This document shows positions 20,284-28,280 of a stretch of 64,000 nt of DNA, one piece after another. The DNA comes from Psychrobacter sp. Pi2-1. GTDB taxonomy: Bacteria > Pseudomonadota > Gammaproteobacteria > Pseudomonadales > Moraxellaceae. The position numbers and the translations under genes were made by a program. The stretch lies in NCBI RefSeq assembly GCF_904846645.1, contig NZ_CAJHBO010000002.1, positions 62,001 to 126,000 on the forward strand, in the 5' to 3' direction. Position 1 is the first letter of the stretch. Each line of letters begins with the position of its first letter. The notes under the pieces are model-generated. The model saw only the letters and a program-made list of their open reading frames with translations, was not told where the DNA came from and made no database searches.

Positions 20284-20859
20284 ATGGCAGATAGTACTTT
20301 TACGGCCAATAGCACAGACGCTATAGATAGTGACATTGATATTGATACTCTCGATAACGGTAGCAATAGCGCTTCTGAAACTATCGATCTAGAAGTAAAG
20401 CCGCATCTTATCTTGGCGCTAGATTACGGCGTCAAAAAGATGGGCATGGCGCTCGGTAATACCATCACGCAGACAGCGCGTGCCTTTGACATATTGGCGA
20501 TGAATAATGGTCAGCCAGATTGGGACAATCTAATTGGTATCATTAAAGTCTGGGGCGTGGCGCAAGTCGTGGTTGGCCTACCGCTTAATATGGATGGCAC
20601 TAGCTCTATACTTTCAAAACGAGCACACAAATTCGCTCGTCGTCTGGCCCATAGAGTGATGGAGCAACATTTGCCAGTGACCGTATCACTGTGTGATGAG
20701 CGGCTGACTTCAATCGAAGCAAGAGAAATCGCATGGGACAATGGTTGGATCAAAAACGAACGCGACCCAATCGATGATATCTCCGCTTGTATTCTAATGT
20801 CGACCTATTTTGCTGATCCTAATAGCAGTATCGCTATCGATGCAATCAAAGCAGAATAA
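20284..20859 (+). CDS. ruvX: Holliday junction resolvase-like protein RuvX (YqgF)
   Basis: An RNase H-fold putative resolvase involved in rRNA 5' processing. Motifs are LALDYGVKKMGMALGN (first catalytic Asp), VVVGLPLNMDGTSS, the CDERLTSIEA loop and the DDISACIL end. At 191 residues it exceeds the usual 140-160 because of an acidic, Ser/Asp-rich N-terminal extension of about 37 residues. It follows yqgE closely. Confidence 0.93.
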   Translation: MADSTFTANSTDAIDSDIDIDTLDNGSNSASETIDLEVKPHLILALDYGVKKMGMALGNTITQTARAFDILAMNNGQPDWDNLIGIIKVWGVAQVVVGLPLNMDGTSSILSKRAHKFARRLAHRVMEQHLPVTVSLCDERLTSIEAREIAWDNGWIKNERDPIDDISACILMSTYFADPNSSIAIDAIKAE

Positions 20860-20945
20860 AGCAGCCAAATAGGTAAAAGACACGTGTGCGGCTATAATGT
20901 CACTTCGATACATCATACCTCTCAACGGATAAATGACTGATTACT

Positions 20946-21440
20946 ATGACCACTGTCTCAGACCAACCTTCGCAACATAAGTCGCAACATGGTTTTGCTC
21001 CTCTTGCTATTGCCCGTATTAAAGGCGCACAGCGTGCCAACCAAATAGCGATTTATCTCATTTACGCGGCTATTTTCGCATTTGTGGTCTTTGGCACGAT
21101 TGCTAGTATCAAAGCCTTCCATGATAACCAACTGCTTTATCAATTATTTTATAATTTGCCATATGCCCTAGTAGCCCTCACGATACCCATTACTATTTAT
21201 GATGCGTTAGTCGTTTATCGTTATCGCTTGAATCAACCGTCGATGATTGCCATGAGTATTGGCGTATCAACCATTATATTGGTTGGCGGATTAATTTTTG
21301 CCGATACTGCATGGTTAGGGCTATCTTGTTGGCTAGGCGTGGCATTTTTATTTAAAGTAAGTTTTAAGCGATTTTTTAACTTTTTAGAAGTAGCTGATGT
21401 ACCTGAAGTCGACGAAGAGGCTGAAAGTACTGAAGCATAG
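20946..21440 (+). CDS. four-helix membrane protein, unknown
   Basis: A 164-residue protein with an N-terminal soluble stretch rich in Gln, His and Ser, four hydrophobic segments (approximately residues 35-57, 65-85, 95-115, 117-137) and an acidic tail (VDEEAESTEA). I do not recognise the family. Its place after ruvX on the same strand hints at cotranscription. It is probably an inner-membrane protein. Confidence 0.75.
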   Translation: MTTVSDQPSQHKSQHGFAPLAIARIKGAQRANQIAIYLIYAAIFAFVVFGTIASIKAFHDNQLLYQLFYNLPYALVALTIPITIYDALVVYRYRLNQPSMIAMSIGVSTIILVGGLIFADTAWLGLSCWLGVAFLFKVSFKRFFNFLEVADVPEVDEEAESTEA

Positions 21441-21520
21441 AAGACCTACAAAGTACGCCATGATAAGCACTTAAGCAAACTACTTACCCTACTCGTCCTC
21501 CAACCCACTTATTTAGCTTT

Positions 21521-21859
21521 ATGATAATGACTATGACCACTTCGATACCAGACACGCCTATCCACCATCACTTAGATACTCAAGGGCTGATTTGTCCTGA
21601 GCCGGTCATGATGCTACATCGCGTCATTCGCAAAGCAGATGGCGGTGAAGTGATTGAAATATTGGCGACGGATCCGGCTACCACGCGCGACATTCCGAAT
21701 TTCTGTCGTCACCTGGGTCATGAACTAGTAGGTCAAGAAACACTGGCTGAAAACGTGAGCTTAGATGCTGACCCTGATGAAATCACCATCGATAGCGATG
21801 ATGATACGCCTGCAAGCGTAACGCTATATCGCTATCTGGTTAAGAAAAAAATGGCATGA
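21521..21859 (+). CDS. TusA-like sulfurtransferase family protein
   Basis: A 112-residue protein with the TusA/SirA/YedF signature GLICPEPVMMLHR, where the Cys accepts persulfide sulfur. EILATDPATTRDIPNFCRHLGH follows, as in TusA, where sulfur is passed toward tRNA thiolation. An acidic insertion (DADPDEITIDSDDD) precedes the last strand, so it is longer than the roughly 80-residue E. coli TusA. Three ATGs lie close together at 21521, 21527 and 21533 without a decisive ribosome-binding site, so the start is uncertain. Confidence 0.85.
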   Translation: MIMTMTTSIPDTPIHHHLDTQGLICPEPVMMLHRVIRKADGGEVIEILATDPATTRDIPNFCRHLGHELVGQETLAENVSLDADPDEITIDSDDDTPASVTLYRYLVKKKMA

Positions 21860-21925
21860 TAGGTTTGGCATTATTTTAATAACTGTCTGTTATTGCTCAC
21901 TTAACCCCTACCTGAGTATCGTCCT

Positions 21926-22864
21926 ATGAGCCGTGATCGCGCCGTGCAACAACGACAGCCTAAAGCATTGGCGGTCGATGATGAGCCAGCTTACATGACT
22001 GAGTTTCGTCAAGCCATGCTGGCGCGCGGTCTAGCGACGCGTACTCGTAATGCGTACGTCCGCGATCTACGCTCTTGTGAGCTGACCAATTCTAGCGCCC
22101 TGACACGATGGCAGCCTGATGATGTGCTGCATTGTCTGTCGCTCCTTGCTAAAGATGGCAAAACTCCACGTACCCAAGCACGCATGCTCTCAAGCTTGCG
22201 TCAGTTTTATCTATGGATGATCGCCAGCAATTTGCGTGAAGATAATCCTTGTGAGCGTATTAAAAGTCCAAAACTCGGACGTCCGCTGCCAAAAGACTTA
22301 GCCGAGGCTGACGTCGATAATCTACTTGCTGCACCTGATACCGGCACCGCGCTCGGTCTCCGTGATAAAGCCATGCTAGAAGTTTTATACGCTTGCGGTC
22401 TGCGGGTGAGTGAGTTGATTAACCTCTCATTAGAGCAAGTGAATCTAAACTCAGGCTGGCTACAAATCACAGGGAAAGGCAATAAAACGCGATTGGTGCC
22501 CCTCGGCGAATATGCAGCGGATGCATTGGAAGATTATCTATCGCATGGCCGCGGCGATCTAATTGCCCATCTAAAATCTGGCAATTGCCAAGCGGTGTTT
22601 TTGACTGCGCAAGGTGGTTATATGACGCGGCAGAATTTTTGGTATCTACTTAAGAAATACGCTCAAATTGCTAGTATCGATAAAGAATTATCACCGCATA
22701 CGCTACGTCACGCATTTGCCACGCATCTACTTAATCATGGTGCCGACCTGCGTAGCGTGCAGTTATTGCTTGGGCATAGTGATTTATCCACCACGCAAAT
22801 CTATACCCATGTGGCGACCGCAAGATTGCAGCAGTTACATGCTACGCATCATCCGCGTGGGTAA
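21926..22864 (+). CDS. xerD: site-specific tyrosine recombinase XerD
   Basis: A recombinase that resolves chromosome dimers at dif together with XerC. The 312-residue protein has the SAM-like N-terminal core-binding domain and the catalytic domain with Arg in ACGLRVSELI, His-x-x-Arg in SPHTLRHAFATHLL, LGHSDLSTTQIYTHV with the nucleophilic Tyr, and the XerD-type ending HATHHPRG. That ending favours XerD over XerC. The N-terminus is about 15 residues longer than in E. coli. Confidence 0.93.
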   Translation: MSRDRAVQQRQPKALAVDDEPAYMTEFRQAMLARGLATRTRNAYVRDLRSCELTNSSALTRWQPDDVLHCLSLLAKDGKTPRTQARMLSSLRQFYLWMIASNLREDNPCERIKSPKLGRPLPKDLAEADVDNLLAAPDTGTALGLRDKAMLEVLYACGLRVSELINLSLEQVNLNSGWLQITGKGNKTRLVPLGEYAADALEDYLSHGRGDLIAHLKSGNCQAVFLTAQGGYMTRQNFWYLLKKYAQIASIDKELSPHTLRHAFATHLLNHGADLRSVQLLLGHSDLSTTQIYTHVATARLQQLHATHHPRG

Positions 22865-22931
22865 CTTTTGGGTAGCGTGGTGAGCAGAATTGTCATTCAA
22901 CATTGGTTCATGATCGTCAGAGGAATACATA

Positions 22932-23270
22932 GTGTCGCAAGCTCAGCCATCTACCTTATCTACCCTAACCAAACAACAAAATGCTGCTCTCAGAAACCTC
23001 ACTATTATGGGTTATTTGGAAGGCACGTCTTTTTTGCTGTTACTGGGTATCGCCATGCCGCTTAAATACATGTTGGGCATGCCTGAAGCGGTGAGTTATA
23101 TCGGGCCAGTCCATGGGGTGTTATTCGTTGCTTATATTATGGTGCTGATCATTACAGCGGGTAGAATAAAACTGCCCCTATGGGCGCTACCCGCTGGTGT
23201 GCTTGGCTCGTTTCTACCCTTTGGACCGTTTGTGTTTGATCACTTATTGAAGAAGCGTTTGAGAGATTAA
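22932..23270 (+). CDS. DUF3817 family membrane protein
   Basis: A 112-residue protein with three hydrophobic segments and the family landmarks GYLEGTSFLLLLGIAMPLKY, GPVHGVLFVAYI and SFLPFGPFVFD. DUF3817 proteins are small integral membrane proteins of unknown role. The start is GTG, preceded by AGAGGAA at suitable spacing. It lies about 67 bp downstream of xerD. Confidence 0.87.
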   Translation: MSQAQPSTLSTLTKQQNAALRNLTIMGYLEGTSFLLLLGIAMPLKYMLGMPEAVSYIGPVHGVLFVAYIMVLIITAGRIKLPLWALPAGVLGSFLPFGPFVFDHLLKKRLRD

Positions 23271-23335
23271 TACTCAAAATATTTTGTATGCTGGCAACGC
23301 TTAGGAATGTAATATAAAGAGTTATCTTCGAAGAT

Positions 23336-23372
23336 AAAAAAATGGCAACAGCTCTGAAGCCATTGCCATTTT
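23336..23372. terminator. bidirectional intrinsic terminator
   Basis: AAAATGGCAA / TTGCCATTTT give a 10-bp stem with a 14-nt loop and A/T runs on both sides. It serves the plus-strand DUF3817 gene and the minus-strand 43-aa gene, which converge here. Confidence 0.75.
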
Positions 23373-23392
23373 ATAAGATTAAACTCTAGCAG

Positions 23393-23524
23393 TTAAAAAT
23401 CGAAAGACAACTGCTGATTTGGATAACTACGACAATGTTCACAAACGCGTTCCCAGCGTTTGAATCTATACCGCCAGTACCAACGTACATGAACGGCTTT
23501 AGGGTAGAAACATTCTTTAGCCAT
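23393..23524 (-). CDS. 43-aa Cys- and Trp-rich small protein
   Basis: A short frame with a perfect AGGAGG ribosome-binding site 7 bp before the ATG. The product is basic and aromatic, with a WYWRYRFKRWERV block and a CEHC pair near residues 29-32, plus one more Cys at residue 5, so metal binding is possible. It has no signal peptide or membrane helix. I do not recognise the family. The clean ribosome-binding site and the terminator just downstream support a real gene. Confidence 0.65.
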   Translation of the reverse strand: MAKECFYPKAVHVRWYWRYRFKRWERVCEHCRSYPNQQLSFDF

Positions 23525-23704
23525 ATAGGCCTCCTGACTTCTTATAATTAATGAGATATCAATTTACAAGTAGCCACAGAGGCATAGACAATGCCTAACA
23601 TTTAATATAAAGTATGTGTGTACCCTGCAAAAGTACAAAATACCTTAAAATAATGATAGTCATCAACCTCTGAGACTACTCATTTTTTTTGGTTTTTAAT
23701 TTCT

Positions 23705-23736
23705 AAGCTCAGCAATTGTCGTTGCTGAGCTTTTTT
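23705..23736 (+). terminator. intrinsic terminator, plus orientation
   Basis: AAGCTCAGCAA / TTGCTGAGCTT is an 11-bp perfect stem with a 6-nt loop, followed by six T on the plus strand. It overlaps the stop codon of the minus-strand 165-aa gene. No plus-strand gene directly precedes it, which is odd. It may end an unannotated plus-strand transcript or act weakly on the minus strand. Confidence 0.65.
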
Positions 23737-24232
23737 AATCCTCCATATTTTGTTCCTCCTCTTCGCTCACTGGTTGTAAAGAATAAACGCCTTTCTTACT
23801 AGGAAGAGAATATATTAAATTTTTACTAATCATTCTATATAACTTTGCACCGAGCTTTTGACGCTCAAGTATTTCACCAGTTTTATGGTAAACTCGAATC
23901 ATTATTTTATCGATACTTGCAATACCACCCAGATCTTCAACAACTTCCATTAATAGGAAATCCTGTTTATCTGATTCGGAGATATTAAGCTCTGCAATTA
24001 GTTCAGGAGGTAAACCAATAAGGTCATTAGGAGTGATATAGATAGAGTTTGAGGAGGGTTTTTCTCTATAGTTATTTTCGATAAACTGTTTTAAAGATAG
24101 AAAGTCCTTGGACCTATTACGGTAGGCATCAGCTCTTACTTGATCACCTTGCTGTTCAAAATGACCGCTACGTGCAACTTGATAAGTTGCTTGTTCGTTG
24201 ACAAAATCTAGTACTTTGGGTAAACTATCCAT
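23735..24232 (-). CDS. 165-aa protein of unknown function, possible winged-helix C-terminus
   Basis: No family recognised. The N-terminal half (NEQATYQVARSGHFEQQG) is helical and polar. The middle contains ITPNDLIGLPPELIAELNI. The last third (IASIDKIMIRVYHKTG... KLYRMISKNLIYSLPSKKGVYSL) looks like a winged-helix fold with a C-terminal wing, as seen in some regulators and nuclease-associated proteins; this is inference. It has no cysteine. It sits in a gene-poor, AT-rich patch, which suggests accessory content. Confidence 0.6.
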   Translation of the reverse strand: MDSLPKVLDFVNEQATYQVARSGHFEQQGDQVRADAYRNRSKDFLSLKQFIENNYREKPSSNSIYITPNDLIGLPPELIAELNISESDKQDFLLMEVVEDLGGIASIDKIMIRVYHKTGEILERQKLGAKLYRMISKNLIYSLPSKKGVYSLQPVSEEEEQNMED

Positions 24233-24715
24233 TACTACCTCATGTAGTATTCGTAAAAAAATGGTACAGCCTGAGCTGTTTAATAATCCATTACTCTATC
24301 TGAAAAACTGCTCCTGAACGCTCTCTTTAGTCGGATAGCTCGCTCAGGGGCTTTTTCTTGTCTCTATAACTTAGATTCTATTGCATACTTTAATGCAAGT
24401 CAAGGTGGTTAATTGAGATTTTGAAGTATAAAGCAATGAGTAACGCGATTTTTAAGAAAGGCCAAGAGCTGAAAACTAAGAAAAATAAATAATATACTAT
24501 ATTTTTCAACATGTTACATAGAAAGAATCTATCTTGTCATATATATTTGGTATTCAGTTAACTATATTTTAACGAATGTAACTTGCTCAAAAATTTAAAA
24601 TTAACATATCGACGTCTTAGAAATGCTGTTTATCATTCTTTAACAGCTGTCTTCCCCATTTAAATCTCGCAATAATACAATAGTCGCCTTACGGTGCAGT
24701 TTAGCCCTGACTGGA
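24233..24715. other. AT-rich gene-free stretch before the structured RNA
   Basis: No gene of useful length. At about 24311-24356 an imperfect CCTGAnCG / CGnTCAGG hairpin precedes a GGCTTTTTCTT run, a terminator-like relic on plus. A TACAAT box at 24676-24681 could be the -10 element of the RNA that begins a few bases later; no good -35 is visible. Confidence 0.4.
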
Positions 24716-24829
24716 GCAGTTATCCTGTCATAACTGCTAGATTGCGAAGGCTTGGTAGGTCAGGATGTCGCGGTAGCAGCAACCTGACCTGTCTATAGCC
24801 GTGCCCTAGCAGATATGGCAGATAATAGC
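24716..24829 (+). ncRNA. structured RNA, 4.5S SRP RNA-like
   Basis: A rod-like fold can be drawn by hand. Paired arms are TTATC-c-TGTCAT (24720-24731) with ATGGCAGATAA (24815-24825), CTGCTAG (24734-24740) with CTAGCAG (24806-24812), and GGCT with AGCC. Compared from memory with E. coli 4.5S RNA, it shares AGGTCAGG (24757), then 10 nt, then AGCAGC, and later GTGCC, 10 nt, TGGCAG at the same spacings. The 114-nt span is the 4.5S size. The tip lacks the usual GGAA tetraloop, and AGGTCAGG can instead pair with CCTGACCT (24783-24790). Either it is a divergent ffs or another RNA. Weaker pairings extend outward to about 24692-24854. Confidence 0.5.
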
Positions 24830-24959
24830 GGACGGCAGGATCAGCTCCTATCACAATTTTTGCAATAACGACGTCCCACAATACAATAGATAGCTGCAAA
24901 CCTGCATTTTTCTCGTTACAATACCCATCATACGATGCGCACTGTCTGACTGGACAACG

Positions 24960-24968
24960 CCCCCCCCC
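24960..24968. repeat. C9 homopolymer upstream of a methyltransferase gene
   Basis: Nine C residues followed by four T, ending 28 bp before the methyltransferase ATG. A TGGACA box (24951-24956) lies just before the tract and a TATCTA/TATTAT-like box just after it. The tract could therefore sit in a promoter spacer, the arrangement seen in slipped-strand phase variation. Confidence 0.5.
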
Positions 24969-24996
24969 TTTTACCTATCTATTATCCGAGAATCCT

Positions 24997-25617
24997 ATGA
25001 GCCACCCACTAAATCATAAGCCACCTGCCGACCTCCTCAAAAACGCCGAACACTGGCGCGAAGACATTCATTTTCGCCAAGACGTGCTAGGCAAGCCGTT
25101 TGATTTTGCGACCACGTGGGGTATTTTTTCACCGCAAAAGCTCGATGATGGTAGCCTGATGCTGCTTGATTATGTAGATTTCCAAGACGATGATGATTCG
25201 ATCGATTTGGGCTGTGGCTATGGTGTGCTGGGTATGACAGCAGCACGTGAATGTCCAAATGGTCAGCATACGCTCATTGATAAAGACTTTATGGCGGTAG
25301 AGTATGCGCGCCGTAACTGTGAGAAAAACGGTCTAAACAACGTCGATGTGCATTTATCAAATGGCTTTAACCATGTGGCAGCCGATAAAGACTTTAGCCT
25401 TGTGATGTCAAACTTGCCCGCCAAAGTAGGTAAAGAGCAGCATTATCTGTATTTCCTCGATGCTTATGCGCGCATGCGCAAGGGTGGACGTTTTTATGTC
25501 GTGACGATTAATGGCTTACGTCAATTTGTGAAACGCTCATTTACTGAAGTGTTTGGCAATAGTGAAAAGATTAAACAAGGTAAAACCTACACAATTACTA
25601 TGGCGACCAAAGACTAG
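24997..25617 (+). CDS. class I SAM-dependent methyltransferase (MTS/RsmC C-terminal type)
   Basis: A 206-residue protein with a single Rossmann methyltransferase domain of the small-methyltransferase (MTS) type, like the catalytic half of RsmC. The SAM motif DLGCGYGVLG is at residues 70-79, and TLIDKDFMAVEYARRN follows as motif II. The usual catalytic NPPF-type motif IV reads SNLPAK here (around 138-143), which is atypical. It is too short to be full RsmC. A probable rRNA or tRNA substrate is inference. The promoter region carries a C9 tract. Confidence 0.8.
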   Translation: MSHPLNHKPPADLLKNAEHWREDIHFRQDVLGKPFDFATTWGIFSPQKLDDGSLMLLDYVDFQDDDDSIDLGCGYGVLGMTAARECPNGQHTLIDKDFMAVEYARRNCEKNGLNNVDVHLSNGFNHVAADKDFSLVMSNLPAKVGKEQHYLYFLDAYARMRKGGRFYVVTINGLRQFVKRSFTEVFGNSEKIKQGKTYTITMATKD

Positions 25618-25680
25618 TTTTAGCTTTTCCTGATTAAGTTTCGGCTATTTAAACTGAAGCTTAAATTGAAATCGACATAA

Positions 25681-25714
25681 AAAAGCACGCTAAATTAATT
25701 TTAGCGTGCTTTTT
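25681..25714. terminator. bidirectional intrinsic terminator
   Basis: AAAAGCACGCTAAA and TTTAGCGTGCTTTT form a long near-perfect stem with flanking A/T runs. It is shared by the convergent methyltransferase and lptG genes. Confidence 0.88.
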
Positions 25715-25737
25715 ATTTTGTATGACCAATTGTCTTT

Positions 25738-26946
25738 TTACATCTGGCGTTTTATCAAATATCCGCCCAATAGCGCGCTGCCGATAATCGGCAATAGCAC
25801 CATAAGCATCGGTGAAAAGCCTGTCGCTAGCGATACAAAACCAACTAGGTCTTGAATATAGCTAAATAGTAGACCAAACAGCAATGCCACGACGATACGC
25901 AAGCCTAAGCTGTGCGTCCGTAGCGAGCCAAAGACAAACGAGCAAGCGACAATCACCAGCGACAATATCGACAATGGCGATAGTAGCTTTTGCCAAAATG
26001 CCACTTCATGATCTAAAGAGCGATTACCCTGTTGACGCATAAACGTACGGTGCTCATACAGTTGCGTCAATGACAAATCCTCTGCCTTACGCGTTAGCAG
26101 ATACACAGACTCTGGGGCAAAGGGTAAGCTTAACGTATCTGATGGTGAAATAGCTTGGCTACTCTCAAATCCCTGGTTGATAGAGAGCTTAACCATATCA
26201 TTTAGCTGCCACTCGTAACGATACTGCTCGCTTGGTTTTTCACTATTTACATCGATTGGTTCACGGCCAGTATACTTTCCACCTTCCGCATGGACAGCAG
26301 TTTGCAAATTACCGTTGTTGTCCAAATGCCAGCGTTTCACTTCGCCAATATTACCCGCGACATCAGCATAATCAATATATAAAATATCGCTACCATCAGG
26401 TGTGGCACTGCCATCTTCTGCGGTTTCGAAACGTGGCTGTATCGTCCAGTAGCCGCGTACTGATGTGACCAGTGAAGTGCTATCTTCATCATTAATTTGT
26501 TTTGCTAACTGGTTAGAAGACGGTAGGACGAATTGATTAATAGCCAATGCCAGTAGTACAAATATTAAAGCGGGCTGCAATACCCAGCCGACGATACGAT
26601 AGATACTGACCCCAGCCGCGCGCATGACGACCAGCTCGCTTTTATTGGCCAGCAATCCCAACCCTATGACAGCACCCAATAGCGCACCCGTTGGGATAAA
26701 TTGCTCTAAAAAATAAGGCGAGCGATAAAAGATATATTTGAGCGCCTCGCCCATAGTGTAGTTATCATCTAACGAATCAAGCTCTGATAAGTAAGAGAAA
26801 ATCAGCTGTAATGCCCATAAGCCAATGACGGCAGCGATAATAGCCAATAGAGCATTGAGTTTGACATAGCGGCTAAGGACTTTTAGATTGGCAGGTTTCT
26901 TAGCCAATTGATCAGACTCGGCTGATTTAGCAAATAAAGAGCGCAT
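25738..26946 (-). CDS. lptG: LPS export ABC transporter permease LptG
   Basis: An inner-membrane subunit of the LptB2FGC exporter that extracts LPS toward the periplasmic bridge. The 402-residue protein has N- and C-terminal groups of three membrane helices around a periplasmic beta-jellyroll domain (roughly residues 140-290). The coupling region MRAAGVSIYRIVGWVLQP is typical. Its ATG overlaps the lptF stop by one base (TAATG), so translation is coupled. Confidence 0.93.
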   Translation of the reverse strand: MRSLFAKSAESDQLAKKPANLKVLSRYVKLNALLAIIAAVIGLWALQLIFSYLSELDSLDDNYTMGEALKYIFYRSPYFLEQFIPTGALLGAVIGLGLLANKSELVVMRAAGVSIYRIVGWVLQPALIFVLLALAINQFVLPSSNQLAKQINDEDSTSLVTSVRGYWTIQPRFETAEDGSATPDGSDILYIDYADVAGNIGEVKRWHLDNNGNLQTAVHAEGGKYTGREPIDVNSEKPSEQYRYEWQLNDMVKLSINQGFESSQAISPSDTLSLPFAPESVYLLTRKAEDLSLTQLYEHRTFMRQQGNRSLDHEVAFWQKLLSPLSILSLVIVACSFVFGSLRTHSLGLRIVVALLFGLLFSYIQDLVGFVSLATGFSPMLMVLLPIIGSALLGGYLIKRQM

Positions 26947-28280
26947 TAAGACTGCCCTCCTTGTGAGCTGTTGTTCTGATTATCTATGTCGCTAACTGAA
27001 CTAGTTGTGGCAGCGGCTAGCCTATTTTCTTGTTTGCGAAAGCGTAGTCGATGTTGCACGCGGCTGCCCCAATTCATATAAAGCGCCAATGCCATAAATC
27101 CTAAGATAAGCCATGCATACGCCCATACGCTGATGCTGTCTTTGCTCACCGCGTTTTTGAGCGAGATGATACCTAATGCACAGCTGACAAATAATAAGAT
27201 AGAAGGAAACAATCGCAACCAACGTCCTTGACGCGGACGGACTTGCGCCAGTGGCACGGCCAACATAGGCGCGATAATCATCAGCCATGGTAGCGCCAAA
27301 CGATAGCCAAGCTCACCTTGTGCAGCACGCATTGCACTATTCGTACCTGATGGTGAGCTACTCGTGGCGGCCTGCCACAATGTTCCAATCTTTTGCGTTT
27401 CGATATTGTCTTCGGTGATAACTTCCTGTGAAGACTCAGTCAAGGTGATGCGATAACGATCAAAAGCGACTTGATTATATTTCAGACTGCCTGCGCCGAC
27501 TTCGTAACGACGTCCTTGGAACAAATCCAACTGGGTCACGCCGCTATTGCCGGTATCCACTTGCTCAGCACGCTTAGCCAGCGTGATAGTGTCTTTGCTA
27601 ATGTCCTTTGCACCGCTATTTATAATATTTTTTGGTATGTCTGAGATGCCAATCTGTTCGGCCGTCTCGCTGTCAATCGTATTATTCATATCAGTGGCAT
27701 TGGCATTAGCATCGACACTTTCAGCAGCACTACCTTTTTTCGCAGGTTCAGATTGGATCAAGATCACATCTTGCAACTTTTTCTTATCATCGCTGAGACT
27801 ACCTACGTATAAATGGTAATTACCGCTACTGATAAACTCGTTCGGACGAATCAAATCAAACGCACTGGTTAATGCTTGCTGCTGCCAGACCGCCTCAGAC
27901 GAGCGGACACCCCAAGGTTTACCAACGACAGATAGCGCCGCTTCACCAACGAACAATGCCAATATTAATGGTGTCATCAATCGAGCAAGCTTACCTCGAG
28001 ATACGCCACTAGCATTGATCACTGCCATTTCTTGATCGACATATAAGCGGCCAAATACCAGCATCAAAGCGATAAAGAATGCTAGCGGTAAAATGAGCTC
28101 TAAAAAGTACGGTAGGTTATACCCAATGATCGTAAACAGTAGGCTGACGTCCAAACGACCTTCAGCAGCGATGCCAAAATAGCGTATCAAACGACCACCA
28201 AGCATCATCACTACCAAAAACCCCAACACTAAGGCAGTGGTCGAGGCAACTTGTTGTGTCATGTAGCGGCGTAATATCAC
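26946..28280 (-). CDS. lptF: LPS export ABC transporter permease LptF
   Basis: Partner permease of LptG. It begins MILRRYMTQQVASTTALVLG, has the coupling-helix segment VINASGVSRGKLARLMTPL and the same 3+3 helix layout with a periplasmic domain. At 444 residues it is about 80 longer than E. coli LptF. The excess is an Asn/Ser/Asp-rich insertion around residues 180-245 in the periplasmic domain. It is the first gene of the lptF-lptG pair. Confidence 0.93.
   Translation of the reverse strand: MILRRYMTQQVASTTALVLGFLVVMMLGGRLIRYFGIAAEGRLDVSLLFTIIGYNLPYFLELILPLAFFIALMLVFGRLYVDQEMAVINASGVSRGKLARLMTPLILALFVGEAALSVVGKPWGVRSSEAVWQQQALTSAFDLIRPNEFISSGNYHLYVGSLSDDKKKLQDVILIQSEPAKKGSAAESVDANANATDMNNTIDSETAEQIGISDIPKNIINSGAKDISKDTITLAKRAEQVDTGNSGVTQLDLFQGRRYEVGAGSLKYNQVAFDRYRITLTESSQEVITEDNIETQKIGTLWQAATSSSPSGTNSAMRAAQGELGYRLALPWLMIIAPMLAVPLAQVRPRQGRWLRLFPSILLFVSCALGIISLKNAVSKDSISVWAYAWLILGFMALALYMNWGSRVQHRLRFRKQENRLAAATTSSVSDIDNQNNSSQGGQS

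Noticed and set aside
21926..22864. Tyrosine recombinase as an integrase of a mobile element
   Set aside because: The sequence has XerD-specific features including the HHPRG end, no flanking attachment repeats and no cargo genes; it is the chromosomal recombinase.
24436..24492. 18-aa frame starting MSNAIFKKG
   Set aside because: It resembles a Lys-rich tail but has no ribosome-binding site and no downstream continuation; most likely chance.
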